Part shown: positions 21,701-30,206 of the stretch, piece by piece
Position numbering within the stretch: the stretch's first letter is position 1
Layout: every line of letters begins with the position of its first letter
Notes under the pieces: generated by a model
The model's input: only the letters and a program-made list of their open reading frames with translations
Told to the model about the DNA's origin: nothing
The model's database searches: none
Assembly: GCA_964036045.1 (NCBI GenBank)
Contig: OZ038381.1
Location: 157,236,283 to 157,300,282 of the forward strand
From: Eutreptiella sp. 'Long Island Sound 2002'
Taxonomy: Eukaryota > Euglenozoa > Euglenophyceae > Eutreptiales > Eutreptiaceae
Direction of reading: 5' to 3'
Length of the DNA: 64,000 nucleotides
Position numbers and translations under genes: made by a program

Positions 21701-23053
21701 GGGGTAACCGTTACTGAGGACATGCATCCCGCTGATGGGGAGAAGTATGTCTTCAGACGGTTCAGGTACCGCCTGCCGGAAGTGCTCGGAGAGCTATACT
21801 TCGTGGCGACCAAGGAGGGGAGAATCAAGACCCTCAAGGAAGCCAAGAAGTGGCTCAACGAGCAGGAGCGGGTGGACGCTCCGCAGGTGGCTGCCAAGCG
21901 GTGGAAGTCCATCAAGCTTCAGCATGATGGACGGGAGATTCGCCTACGGGACTGGCGAGACTTCCGAGGGCATTACACCCTCCTCTGCCGCAACGTGGAG
22001 GACTGGAACGAGGGTGACGAGCAGGCTCGCCTGCTCTCCATGCTGCCGGAGGCATGGATCAAGAGGGTCACCAAGGAGGAATCCAAGCGGGCCAAGTCCA
22101 ACCACACGGTCAAGATGATGCTCCCCAAAGAGTATCATACGAACGTGGTGGCTTGGACGAGGAAGAACGTGGCCCGGGATGTCAAACGGCAGTCCCTGCG
22201 GAACGCTCTCCTCATCACCGTCTCAGGCGATCGCGAGAAGACCGCGATGTGGCGCCTTGACGAGTGTGAGCTGAGCGGCCAGACCATCCGTCCGCAGGCT
22301 ATCCCGGCGCGGATGAGCTGCGACGAGATCCTGGAGTGGGTTGGAGAGGAGGTACTCAAAGAGTACCGGAACCTCCACCACACCCGCGGGTTGAGGCCCG
22401 GTGACCGCGACGTCAACTACGTTGGCGAGGGACCTGGCGGGGAAGCTGCCATGGACCCAGCGGGAGCCGGCGGCGATGAGACTCTCGTCGACGATGACGA
22501 TGACGATGAGCCCGCCGAAGTGGCTGTTTGCGCCTTTGTGGCCAACAACCTGAGCGCGGGGAACAAACCGGGAAACTGGAAGCCCCTGCAGCAGGGTTGG
22601 AGGAAGAAGGAGAAGAGGGACCCCCGCCGCATTGGCGACCCTCCGCTGTCCTTTGGGGAGTTCATACGAGCTCTCCCGCAGGGCTGTTTCGTGTGTTATG
22701 GGAGGAAGAAAGGCTTCAACCATGACCACCGAGCGTGCCCCACCCACAAGGCCGACACGGAGGCTTACAAGAAGGCGCACGGGTTGAAGAGGCGTGCGCC
22801 CGCGGGTATCCGGGAAGCCAAGGTGGAGGTGGACAGGGACGAGCTCTCCAAGCTGGTGTCGCAGGGGACCGAGTTGGCCAAGGAGATCCAGGAGATCAAG
22901 AGGAACTGGGTCCCCAGGTCGGACAACAAGAACAAGGAGAACAACCAGAACAAGGACAAGGACAAGAAGCCTACTCGTAGGGAAAGGAAGAAGGGCGTCA
23001 ACGAGGTTGATGCGGAGGAGAACACCCCTACTTCCACAACCGACGCCCCCTAG
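18758..23053 (+). CDS. Gypsy A gag (1,431 aa)
   Basis: Structural protein. The N-terminus (MVNWDEAGKKW) is followed by CERACGVPCNLRVA (residues about 250-265), which matches CERRCRKACNLRSA in C. Residues about 320-450 are a long Ala/Glu/Lys coiled coil. Residues about 590-655 are Gly/Pro-rich. The gag core starts near residue 960 (PPMYDGNPLNLDRFLEKLDD). A zinc-knuckle-like CFVCYGRKKGFNHDHRAC lies near residue 1310. The length is about three times a usual gypsy gag because of the N-terminal extension. It ends TAG at 23051-23053, and the next ORF is in the same frame with no other stop between, which suggests readthrough. Confidence 0.85.
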   Translation: MVNWDEAGKKWPQPHPHAARLLRGLLWGQQYRHSNPQCEGGMPGSFELRVDMGEDRLRAVEEWLRAEGYAYRFRHKRWRTWTCPDRPGEGLRPDGIEEDETPNEYPSGASINVSMWDMIEKEFPELGNERRLQGSSASPGKEKRSARDRRRDRKLREYQESLAAEAAQGARGGTPAHGPQRANGGHHPGHATLGDFMEVARQTKAKPRPLLLRPQQAQAGPSSDVKSAHRGRMPADQASSSSSAAPTQWDVARACERACGVPCNLRVARQRATQQNAAVEGAVGIAHEEATEWGRGMGYHASTVAAIAAGLTAAAAHEAVAAWIRAADEEARLTQEAIACKEAEVKALEEALAQERAKKEAEERAHAEATAKAHADAAKKDAIEAARRKVAEGRARTEAELAALEAEKTRLQQARDAEAARAREEAEARAAAATAAAMEEAEAKLRRETPPGGSRVETLRKLFEGDASSKMTLDEADTGSSGSSGPTAHRRRKGKGKTPEEPRRPAGGHPNDSDPFFTASDGDERGRRHRQVVAWTGGGGGDVPMEPEGEDEDLPPPYRSSESSETETPRWADMDEDDDMDFGITKKRPSSDPPRRPGGDPPGPPGGGPSGPPGGRPPSGPPGSGPPGGGGPPGPGGPGGGPPGGPPGDPDNPPGNGDPDTTWRWIVYLRRRVQFLEREVDTGKGEMTRIAGVAARAQRELDIARAETRQLNTVISGLQQKLDALEARGSVGSDHPPLESGSSDDGWGPGPGPGRPHAPGGAPRSRPSASAPSLTAPSHHSVGRRNERVPPGSGSEDWRDEWLSAEYRNRRAPPRTPVRPWRPAPAPEPNPMAGGRYGGPRDEVPRGDVEWDVGEGEDLDLHLEDFDISPPRGVRREAAERSRRRRDVEAYMEGVRREHLGSAYMEEPRHGHRDSMEEMDVAAVGVRGRGRWEPRSTSRPAFMVSKAADAAVWEDLKDIKPPMYDGNPLNLDRFLEKLDDWGVTVTEDMHPADGEKYVFRRFRYRLPEVLGELYFVATKEGRIKTLKEAKKWLNEQERVDAPQVAAKRWKSIKLQHDGREIRLRDWRDFRGHYTLLCRNVEDWNEGDEQARLLSMLPEAWIKRVTKEESKRAKSNHTVKMMLPKEYHTNVVAWTRKNVARDVKRQSLRNALLITVSGDREKTAMWRLDECELSGQTIRPQAIPARMSCDEILEWVGEEVLKEYRNLHHTRGLRPGDRDVNYVGEGPGGEAAMDPAGAGGDETLVDDDDDDEPAEVAVCAFVANNLSAGNKPGNWKPLQQGWRKKEKRDPRRIGDPPLSFGEFIRALPQGCFVCYGRKKGFNHDHRACPTHKADTEAYKKAHGLKRRAPAGIREAKVEVDRDELSKLVSQGTELAKEIQEIKRNWVPRSDNKNKENNQNKDKDKKPTRRERKKGVNEVDAEENTPTSTTDAP

Positions 23054-24418
23054 CGGAGCCCCTGCAGCCAAGGGCCCCAGCTAGGGCGGTCGCAGGATGG
23101 TGACGTGGGAAGCGCCGAACCATCCCAGTCGGGAGTCGATAAGCACAAGGGGACTGCCGCGGGCGGAAGGCCCGGTCCGGCACCCAGTCGCGGAGGCGGG
23201 GTGAGGGCAAGTGAAGGCGCGAATCCTTGCACCCGTCCGTCCTTCGCGACCAAGAATGTGTTGGATGTACTACAAGATCTATCCGAGAGTATCGGAGGAT
23301 CACCCGGACCGCAGCTGGATGCTGCAGATGAACAGCCTGAGCCCATTGTCCACGACCTGCACCAGTCGCTTGTCGAGCTTCTGGAACGGCCGGAGATCCT
23401 GAGCCTGCACGCCGTGCGCCGAGTTGGGCGTGAGCGGCAGTTGCACCTTAAGGTCCGTGCCTTATGCGGGGAAGTGGAAAAGGTTTTCGACGTGTTGGTC
23501 GACACGGCAGCTCAAGTCAGCTTGGTCAAGGCTGGCCTACTTCCACCAGAGTGTCTGACCGACAGTCGGAAACCTGTCAGGCTGAAGGTGGCGAACGGCC
23601 AGTACATGGTGGGAGGCACGAGGGAAGCGGCCATCGGGCTGCAGTTCGTGAACCATCGTGAGCTGAGCCGCCCAGACCCCGGCAAGGAAATCCTCCTGCA
23701 CGGTCGCTTCTATGAGGCCGAGATGGACTGGGACATGATCGTTGGGTACGACTTCATGATGGAGACGGACTCCGGCGTTCTCCCGGCCCAGGCCTCCATG
23801 ACCCTGTACCAGGATGACCAGCTCTCGTGGCTTTCGTCACCTGAGCACCATGTGGAATGCCAATGGATCCACCCCCAACGCAATCAGCTCGAAGTGGCCG
23901 CGCTGGACACTGAGCCCACTGGGCCAGCAAACCAGGAGTACGGCGTAATGCCGGAAGTGGCGAACCGAGTGGTCGCGGACCTGGGAGCGTCGGATCTGGC
24001 CCTGGATGCGTTCTCTTCAGGAACCTCTGCCCATCTTCGGGTATGTGAGAAGTACTGGAGCGCCCAGGACTCCGCGTGGAAGAAGCACTGGGGTCCGCAT
24101 CAGGGCTTGATGTGGATCCATTGCCCTCGATGGGACATTCCAAGAGCGATAGCGAAGATTCGCAAGGACCGCTCCAAGGCAGTGCTGGTTGTTCCTATGG
24201 GATGCACCGAGGAGGAAAGTACCCCACATTGGGTAGCCTCATTGACCAACATGACCTTGAACAAGGTCGTCCTACCGGCTGGAGAGAGTGTGTATCAGGA
24301 CGCTAAGGGACAGCCCATGCCACCCCAGAGATGGCCAACAGAATTCCACTATGTGGATGGGGGCCTTGATCAGGCCGACGCCACGGATTTCGTGTGTGTC
24401 AACCGCATCCACCTTTGA
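23054..24418 (+). CDS. Gypsy A aspartic protease plus MT-like domain
   Basis: The frame is that of gag after the TAG; the first in-frame GTG is 23105. The protease has VFDVLVDTAAQVSLV (DTA where DTG or DSG is usual) and WDMIVGYDFM, the hydrophobic-G motif, within about 130 residues. Downstream, DLALDAFSSG ... EKYWSAQDSAWKKHWG ... MWIHCPRWDIPRAIAKI ... AVLVVP resembles the Dam-methylase-like region of DIRS elements, in which an NPPF/W motif precedes a long helix and a hydrophobic VP strand (inference). The equivalent block is clearer in B and D. The C orthologue runs on without a stop where this ORF ends at TGA 24416. Confidence 0.7.
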   Translation, partial: RSPCSQGPQLGRSQDGDVGSAEPSQSGVDKHKGTAAGGRPGPAPSRGGGVRASEGANPCTRPSFATKNVLDVLQDLSESIGGSPGPQLDAADEQPEPIVHDLHQSLVELLERPEILSLHAVRRVGRERQLHLKVRALCGEVEKVFDVLVDTAAQVSLVKAGLLPPECLTDSRKPVRLKVANGQYMVGGTREAAIGLQFVNHRELSRPDPGKEILLHGRFYEAEMDWDMIVGYDFMMETDSGVLPAQASMTLYQDDQLSWLSSPEHHVECQWIHPQRNQLEVAALDTEPTGPANQEYGVMPEVANRVVADLGASDLALDAFSSGTSAHLRVCEKYWSAQDSAWKKHWGPHQGLMWIHCPRWDIPRAIAKIRKDRSKAVLVVPMGCTEEESTPHWVASLTNMTLNKVVLPAGESVYQDAKGQPMPPQRWPTEFHYVDGGLDQADATDFVCVNRIHL

Positions 24419-25058
24419 TTTTACCGGGCACAAAATGGCCAAAACCCGGATTCTATCCAAATGGTTGACAAAATTGACACATCTTTGTTGTGTATTCAGC
24501 TTGTTTTGAAAATTTTGTGGTTTCCGCCTATCATTCATGATAACAGTTGACGCATGGCTCATTTTGAGTGCCAAGATGTCATGCACATCCAATATTTCGG
24601 GCAAAACAAAAACTCAATTTGTGTGGAGAAATGAATTACTTACTTGTCCAACACAATACAAAATGGAAACCATTGCAATGTATGTAGACAACATAGATTG
24701 ACCCTGATCTACACACGATTCACATTGTCCTTGTGCTTTTTGTCTTGCACCATGCAGTTGTAATGTGATATGCTCGTCAATACCCCAACTTTTCATAACA
24801 AAAATTTCACTGAAAAAATCATACAAATGCCCAATCATTTGCTTCACCCAATGTCTAGCAACCGATCACTGCACCTACCAACTGTCGTCAACCTTGTACG
24901 CCGCCCTAAACTCTGACCAAAACTGATCTTCTTGCAGTCTCTGCCTCCCATGCGTTTGATTACTTCAAATGTTGCAAAATCAATCCTTGCCAAGCATGCA
25001 ATGGGTTGTTGCACTTCACAGGGTTGCGTAATCGTAATATGCAAAATGAGTCTCGCAC
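24419..25058 (+). other. AT-rich gap between protease and RT in A
   Basis: About 640 bp at clearly lower GC than both sides, with no ORF of note. In gypsy C the homologous junction is one continuous reading frame, so A has gained sequence here. It could be an intron (GTGTGT at 24391 and several AG acceptors near 25070-25110 are candidates) or an insertion. I cannot fix the ends. Confidence 0.5.
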
Positions 25059-28000
25059 ATGCAAAATCGCTCGCTGTATGTCAGCATGGCAGCAACAACT
25101 AATGTAGCGGAGCCTTGGAGGCAATGCTTTGCGGTTCCCCCTGTTGACATCGGAGAATCGGAAGACCCCCTCACTGAAGAGGAGCTGGATCTGGTTCAGG
25201 GGTATATGGATCAGCCCTTTCACGACTGGGGAAACCAGCGTGAGGGCAAAGGCCAGGACAAAGCCTGGTGGGAAGTGGACTCCATCGTCTCCGGTTCCTA
25301 TTATGGGAATACCTTCGTTCAGAGGGTGCTGGATCACATGTCCAGCCAGGACGAGCCGCCTGGCGGCAACCCACCCACCTACGGCGATCTGTTCCGAGGC
25401 AAGACCAGAGATGGCCCTTTGGGCCACCTCGGAAGACCACCTGAGCCGAAAGCGAGCGGAGTAGCTACCTCTCAAGTAAGCTCCGTGGTCCAAGTGCCCG
25501 GAAAAGCCAAGGCGGAGTCCGATGATTGCCCCAAGATCCAGGCATTGAGGGCCAGGCTGACGCAGAAGTATGGAGATACCTTCTTCAGCGGAAAGCCTGT
25601 GTTTCCCCCACCCGTGCGTGGACCGTATGGCGAGGCCAAGATACGACTGAAGCAGGACCCCCGTGTGTATCGACACCGGGAGTTCGCCCTGCGGGGCGAG
25701 AGGAAAGAGGCCATGGAGAAGATCCTCCGTGACTTCATCCAGAGAGGCTGGCTTGAGCCGTGCTACTCCGAGTGGGCCTCTCCGTGCTTCGTCGTCCCCA
25801 AGAAGGTGGCCGGTGAGTGGCGGCTCGTGGTCGACTACCGCGGCCTAAACGCCCAATCGCAGCACGACAGCTATACACTGCCCCTCATTGAGGACATGCT
25901 GCAAAAACAACACCGGCGGAGGATCTTCACGGTGATTGACCTGAAACATGGTTATCATCAGATGCCTCTCGCCGAGGAGTCCCGTGCCTGCACAGCCATG
26001 AGCACCCCACTTGGACCTCTCCAGTGGAAGGTGACGCCCATGGGCTTTACCAACGGCAATGCGGCTTTTCAGCGGATGCTGGAGAACCTGCTTGAGCCGG
26101 TGCGTGACTGTGCGGACCCCTTCGTGGACGACGTGATCATCGCGTCCGGGGACCCCAGTATGAGCTACGAGGAGCTCCTGGAGGCACATGAGAGGGACGT
26201 CACTCGAGTGCTGGACCTGCAGGCTCGGCACAAACTCACGGGCAGCAGTGACAAGGCCACCATTGCGGTAAGCGAGGTGGTCTTCGCTGGCCACGTAGTC
26301 GGGAACGGGCAGCGAAAGCCCATACCTGGCAAGGTGGCTGCGATTGAGCACTGGGAAAAGCCCAAGACGGTCTCTGAGCTACGGGCGTATCTGGGGTTCT
26401 GCAACTACTACTCGGGGTATATCAAGATGTATGCCGAGTATGCAGCCCCCATGACGACCATGCTCAAGGGCAACCTAGAGGAGACCAAGGAGGGGTCCAA
26501 GAAGGCTCTGGTCTGGGATGCTGATTTCGACCGTGCCTTTGAGGGGATGAAGCAGGCGCTGCTATCCGCAGTGGGTCTCCAGCTCGTGGATCCCGACCGA
26601 GGAATCGTCCTGCGCACCGGCGCTTCCGACTACGCCGTAGGCGCTGTGTTGGAGCAAGTGCTTGACGATGGGAGGCACGTGCCCGTGGCCTTCTGGAGCC
26701 CAGTCTTGGCGGAAGGCCAGAGACGGACTCAGACGCCCCGAGAAAAGGAGGCGTATGCCATCGTCATGGCTCTCAGGAAATGGGCTGGGTACATAGCCCT
26801 CCATCCCGTCACCGTCTGCACCGACCATCAGAGTCTGCAGTCGTGGCACAAGGAGCAAGTGGACACCCCCTCTGGTCCCGCCCCCCGACGGGCAAGATGG
26901 CATGAGACCTTGGCCAAGTTCGATCTCACGGTTGTGTATATTCCTGGAAAGGATAACACCGTGGCGGACTGTCTCAGCAGGTGGGTCTATCCCGCCAGCA
27001 AGGGCATGACGGACATCTCTGCCCATGGCGATGAGGCTGAGACCGCTGAGGCCAAGAAGATCATTGAAATGGAGCGCCTGATGGAGGAGGAGGGTGTGAA
27101 ATGCTTCGTCGTCATGGCTGCGGATGACCCCCTCGGAATGAGGGTGAGCAGAGCGGTCAGAGTACTCGCCCCTGATGGAGCTGAGTCCGACAAGCACCTC
27201 TTCCCTGAATCTTGCCTCCAGGACGACTGGACCGACGATTACGCCAAGTCTGAGGCCTTTGCGGCCGAGTATAGGGCTGTGACCGACCCTGATGACGGGC
27301 AGAAGTGGCCAAAGGGGCTGACTGAAGAAGATGGCAAGCTCTACCGGAATGGTAAGCTGCTAGTACCAGAGTCCCGGGTGCTCGAGCTGTGTGAAGCTTG
27401 GCACCACCACATGCTGCACCCAGGGGTCAAGAAGCAAGCCCTTGACATGCAGCGCCGGTTCGAGATCGACCATATCGTTCTCTACACCGCCATCAAGAAG
27501 GTCAGGAAGGGTTGCTCGGTCTGCCAGGCCTGCAATCCCGATAACCGGAACGTCAAGGGGGAAGCCCAATGGACCCCGGTTCCTGACCAGCCCATGGAGA
27601 GTGTGGCCATGGACGTCTTTACCATGCCCGAAGTGCACATTGGCAAGGAGACCTTTGACTGTGTGGTTCTTTGCGTGGATCGCCACAGTGGCTACGTAGT
27701 AGCCGTTCCGGCACCCAAAGAGGGGTTGCTTGCCAAGGAAGTGGCAGTCATGATGATTCGTCATTGGCTGACCGTCTTTGACATCCCCCGCACCATTTGC
27801 AGTGACCGAGGGGCCCACTTTACTGGTGGCTGGTTCAAGGCTATGTGTTGCCTTATGGGAATACGTCACGCCAAGAGCGTCGCCTATCTCAGCCGGTCTA
27901 ACGGCCGTGCTGAAGTGGCTGGACGGCAGCTGTTCGAGAAGCTGCGCAAGTTCCACATCACCAATCCACGTCGGAACTGGTTTGAGGAGATGTGGCCTGC

Positions 28001-28724
28001 TCTGAAGGCCCATCATGACACCCCCACTCCGGGCGGTTTGTCCCCTCACCAGATTCTGTTCGGCAGGGACTCCCTGGGTAGGGGACTTCCCTTGTCTGGT
28101 GATGGCATGGCTATGGATGCCAAGGAATTCTTCGCGCGGCAAGAGCAAACGGCGCGGGACATCCGCCAGCAGCTCGAAAAGGAGCATGCTGAGCGTCAGA
28201 AGTCCGCCCCGAGCTCGACAGCGCAGAAGTTCAGGGTGGGAGACCCGGTGTGGGTGATCAGACCCCGCCCTATGGGCACCCACCGCACCAAAACCTGGTT
28301 CACACCCGGAGAGGTGGTCCGCAGGATTGGTGAGGACACCTACCGCATCAAGGTGGGTCACGGACAGTTCCGGGAGCGCCACGAGAGTCAACTCCGTGTG
28401 CGGGAACCCGACCTCCGTGGCCAACATGTATCCCTGAGCTATGCCGCACATGAGGCTGACTCGGATGATGACTATGCTGAGCAGGACGACTATACTGTCG
28501 AGAAGATCCTGGCTCAGCGTCCGAAAGCCTCGGCACCCGGAGGTCTGGAGTTCAAGGTTCGTTGGCGAGGCTATGGGCCGTCCCACGACACCTGGGAACC
28601 CGTCTCCTGGTTCGTGCCGCGGGTCAATACTCCCTTCATGGAGTACATCCGCAAGCACAAGACCAAGATCCATGTCTCGGACTTGGCAGCACTCACCCGG
28701 GCGATTGCAGCCAGGGGTGCCTGA
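25059..28724 (+). CDS. Gypsy A pol: RT, RNase H, integrase, chromodomain (1,221 aa)
   Basis: The start at 25059 or ATG 25086 is uncertain because of the gap upstream. RT: FVVPKKVAGEWRLVVDYRGL near residue 245, catalytic FVDDVIIASG near 355. RNase H: LRTGASDYAVGAVLEQ near 517, where the catalytic Asp of T-D-A-S is Gly, while later TDHQSLQSW is kept. Integrase: H-H-C-C near 780-825 (HHHMLHPGVKK ... CSVCQAC), catalytic AMDVF, CSDRGAHF and SNGRAEV near 850, 914 and 947. Chromodomain at about 1144-1200 (YTVEKILAQR ... FKVRWRGYG ... DTWEP). It copies RNA to DNA and inserts it into chromatin. The frame is uninterrupted to TGA 28722. Confidence 0.9.
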   Translation: MQNRSLYVSMAATTNVAEPWRQCFAVPPVDIGESEDPLTEEELDLVQGYMDQPFHDWGNQREGKGQDKAWWEVDSIVSGSYYGNTFVQRVLDHMSSQDEPPGGNPPTYGDLFRGKTRDGPLGHLGRPPEPKASGVATSQVSSVVQVPGKAKAESDDCPKIQALRARLTQKYGDTFFSGKPVFPPPVRGPYGEAKIRLKQDPRVYRHREFALRGERKEAMEKILRDFIQRGWLEPCYSEWASPCFVVPKKVAGEWRLVVDYRGLNAQSQHDSYTLPLIEDMLQKQHRRRIFTVIDLKHGYHQMPLAEESRACTAMSTPLGPLQWKVTPMGFTNGNAAFQRMLENLLEPVRDCADPFVDDVIIASGDPSMSYEELLEAHERDVTRVLDLQARHKLTGSSDKATIAVSEVVFAGHVVGNGQRKPIPGKVAAIEHWEKPKTVSELRAYLGFCNYYSGYIKMYAEYAAPMTTMLKGNLEETKEGSKKALVWDADFDRAFEGMKQALLSAVGLQLVDPDRGIVLRTGASDYAVGAVLEQVLDDGRHVPVAFWSPVLAEGQRRTQTPREKEAYAIVMALRKWAGYIALHPVTVCTDHQSLQSWHKEQVDTPSGPAPRRARWHETLAKFDLTVVYIPGKDNTVADCLSRWVYPASKGMTDISAHGDEAETAEAKKIIEMERLMEEEGVKCFVVMAADDPLGMRVSRAVRVLAPDGAESDKHLFPESCLQDDWTDDYAKSEAFAAEYRAVTDPDDGQKWPKGLTEEDGKLYRNGKLLVPESRVLELCEAWHHHMLHPGVKKQALDMQRRFEIDHIVLYTAIKKVRKGCSVCQACNPDNRNVKGEAQWTPVPDQPMESVAMDVFTMPEVHIGKETFDCVVLCVDRHSGYVVAVPAPKEGLLAKEVAVMMIRHWLTVFDIPRTICSDRGAHFTGGWFKAMCCLMGIRHAKSVAYLSRSNGRAEVAGRQLFEKLRKFHITNPRRNWFEEMWPALKAHHDTPTPGGLSPHQILFGRDSLGRGLPLSGDGMAMDAKEFFARQEQTARDIRQQLEKEHAERQKSAPSSTAQKFRVGDPVWVIRPRPMGTHRTKTWFTPGEVVRRIGEDTYRIKVGHGQFRERHESQLRVREPDLRGQHVSLSYAAHEADSDDDYAEQDDYTVEKILAQRPKASAPGGLEFKVRWRGYGPSHDTWEPVSWFVPRVNTPFMEYIRKHKTKIHVSDLAALTRAIAARGA

Positions 28725-30195
28725 TCAGCGCCCTGAGCTCTCCCCTGATGCAGTTTGAGCGCTTGTGTGGTCGACAGATCGTCCCTCACTTGCTTGCTCT
28801 CTTACATCTTTCGGTGACCTGCCATCTGAGTGGCCATATACCCCCCCCTGCTGACTCCAGAGGAGGATGGCCCCTCTCTTTCACTTCTATTAGTCACCCC
28901 CCCCCTGCTGAATCCTTGGGAAACCAGGTGCGGCGACTGACCTTCACATTTCTGAGCTCTTGGGGCCTTGAAGCCCATACGACGTTGCGCAACGGATGGC
29001 GCTGTCATCGGCATTGCGATTTTTTGGTGTGTGGTCTGGTTCCATGGCACTTGCGGAATCCAGACCAGTCGACGTGTGTCTCGAGACTATATATGGCCTG
29101 AACTCAGGCGTTTTCCTGTCCACCCTCCTGCATTTGCCTTATCCTGACCGTGGCGTGGTTTGGCGCTCTGTCCAGAGTGTGTTTACACGCCTATTTACCC
29201 CGCTTGTTTTACCTTTTTTTTGTTCCCCAGGATATGTGCATCTGTATGTTAAGTGTTGACAGCCCGTCACCGAGATGTGGACTGTTTTTCACCACGAATC
29301 GGATTACAAAGGCGCCCTGAGTCGCCGTTTACATGCCTCTACTTAGGGTCCAGCTTGGACCAGTACCTAAGTACAGATTCTGCTGTTTGAGTGCCCGTGA
29401 TACCGTGTGCCCTATTCGCTGTGATGTGTGGAGATCCTGATGGCGCCAGGCGGGAAGCCCAGTTGCCTGACTACACTCCCAGCGGTCCGCCACTGTCAGT
29501 CCCAGTGTGAGCCTACCGACTCGCAGACGCACTTGCAGTCCGATGGCGGCCTCCAGTGCTCCTGACCTCGGTCAGTCTGCCTGGGAAACTGGTGGTTTGA
29601 GGAGTCGACGCCTCCGCCCACACTGCATGAGGACTCCCTCATGTATGACCTTCGTGGTAATAGGGCGAGGGAAAAGACGGCCTTGATGCCCGATCCCTTA
29701 AGGAGGAGCTCGTTCGGCTGTACCACTCTGGACTCGCGTCGTATGGATATGGACATGGTGCGCCCGAGGAAGGACCCGTGGGGACTCTTCCCCAGCCGGC
29801 GGGCCTTGGGAAGCTTGGGGTAGCCTGATGGATCTTTGTGGTCGCTCTCGACCTGTGGGACCACCTCGGTCGTCGTGTGACGCCTATGTTGGCCGTGTAT
29901 GCCACTGCCACTGTGGTGGTGACCGTAGCAGCCGGCACCCGGTGCGCCTGGTATGGGTTAACGGGTCCTTTGGATGCCGAACAATCGCCGCCAGGACCCG
30001 GGACTTGATACTTGATACTATACTTGAAGTTACAGGACCCTACAGCACTATACCTGTCTTACTGTGGGATTTGGGCAGCCTAACCTGCGAATCAGCCTGA
30101 AGTGAGGATGTGACACCCCCCCCCCCTTCAGGGGATGGTCCTGGGTACCCGCTGCCATGCGTGGGTGTTATCGAGCCCCCCCCAGGGTTTGCTCT
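28725..30195 (+). other. Gypsy A 3' non-coding region
   Basis: 1.47 kb between the pol stop and the polypurine tract. There are no preserved ORFs or RNA genes that I can recognise. C runs occur at 28840-28910 and 30115-30125. Confidence 0.5.
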
Positions 30196-30206
30196 AAGGA
30201 GGGGGG
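30196..30206 (+). promoter_or_regulatory. Polypurine tract of gypsy A
   Basis: AAGGAGGGGGG directly before LTR2 (TGAAGC). It is the likely plus-strand primer. Confidence 0.8.
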
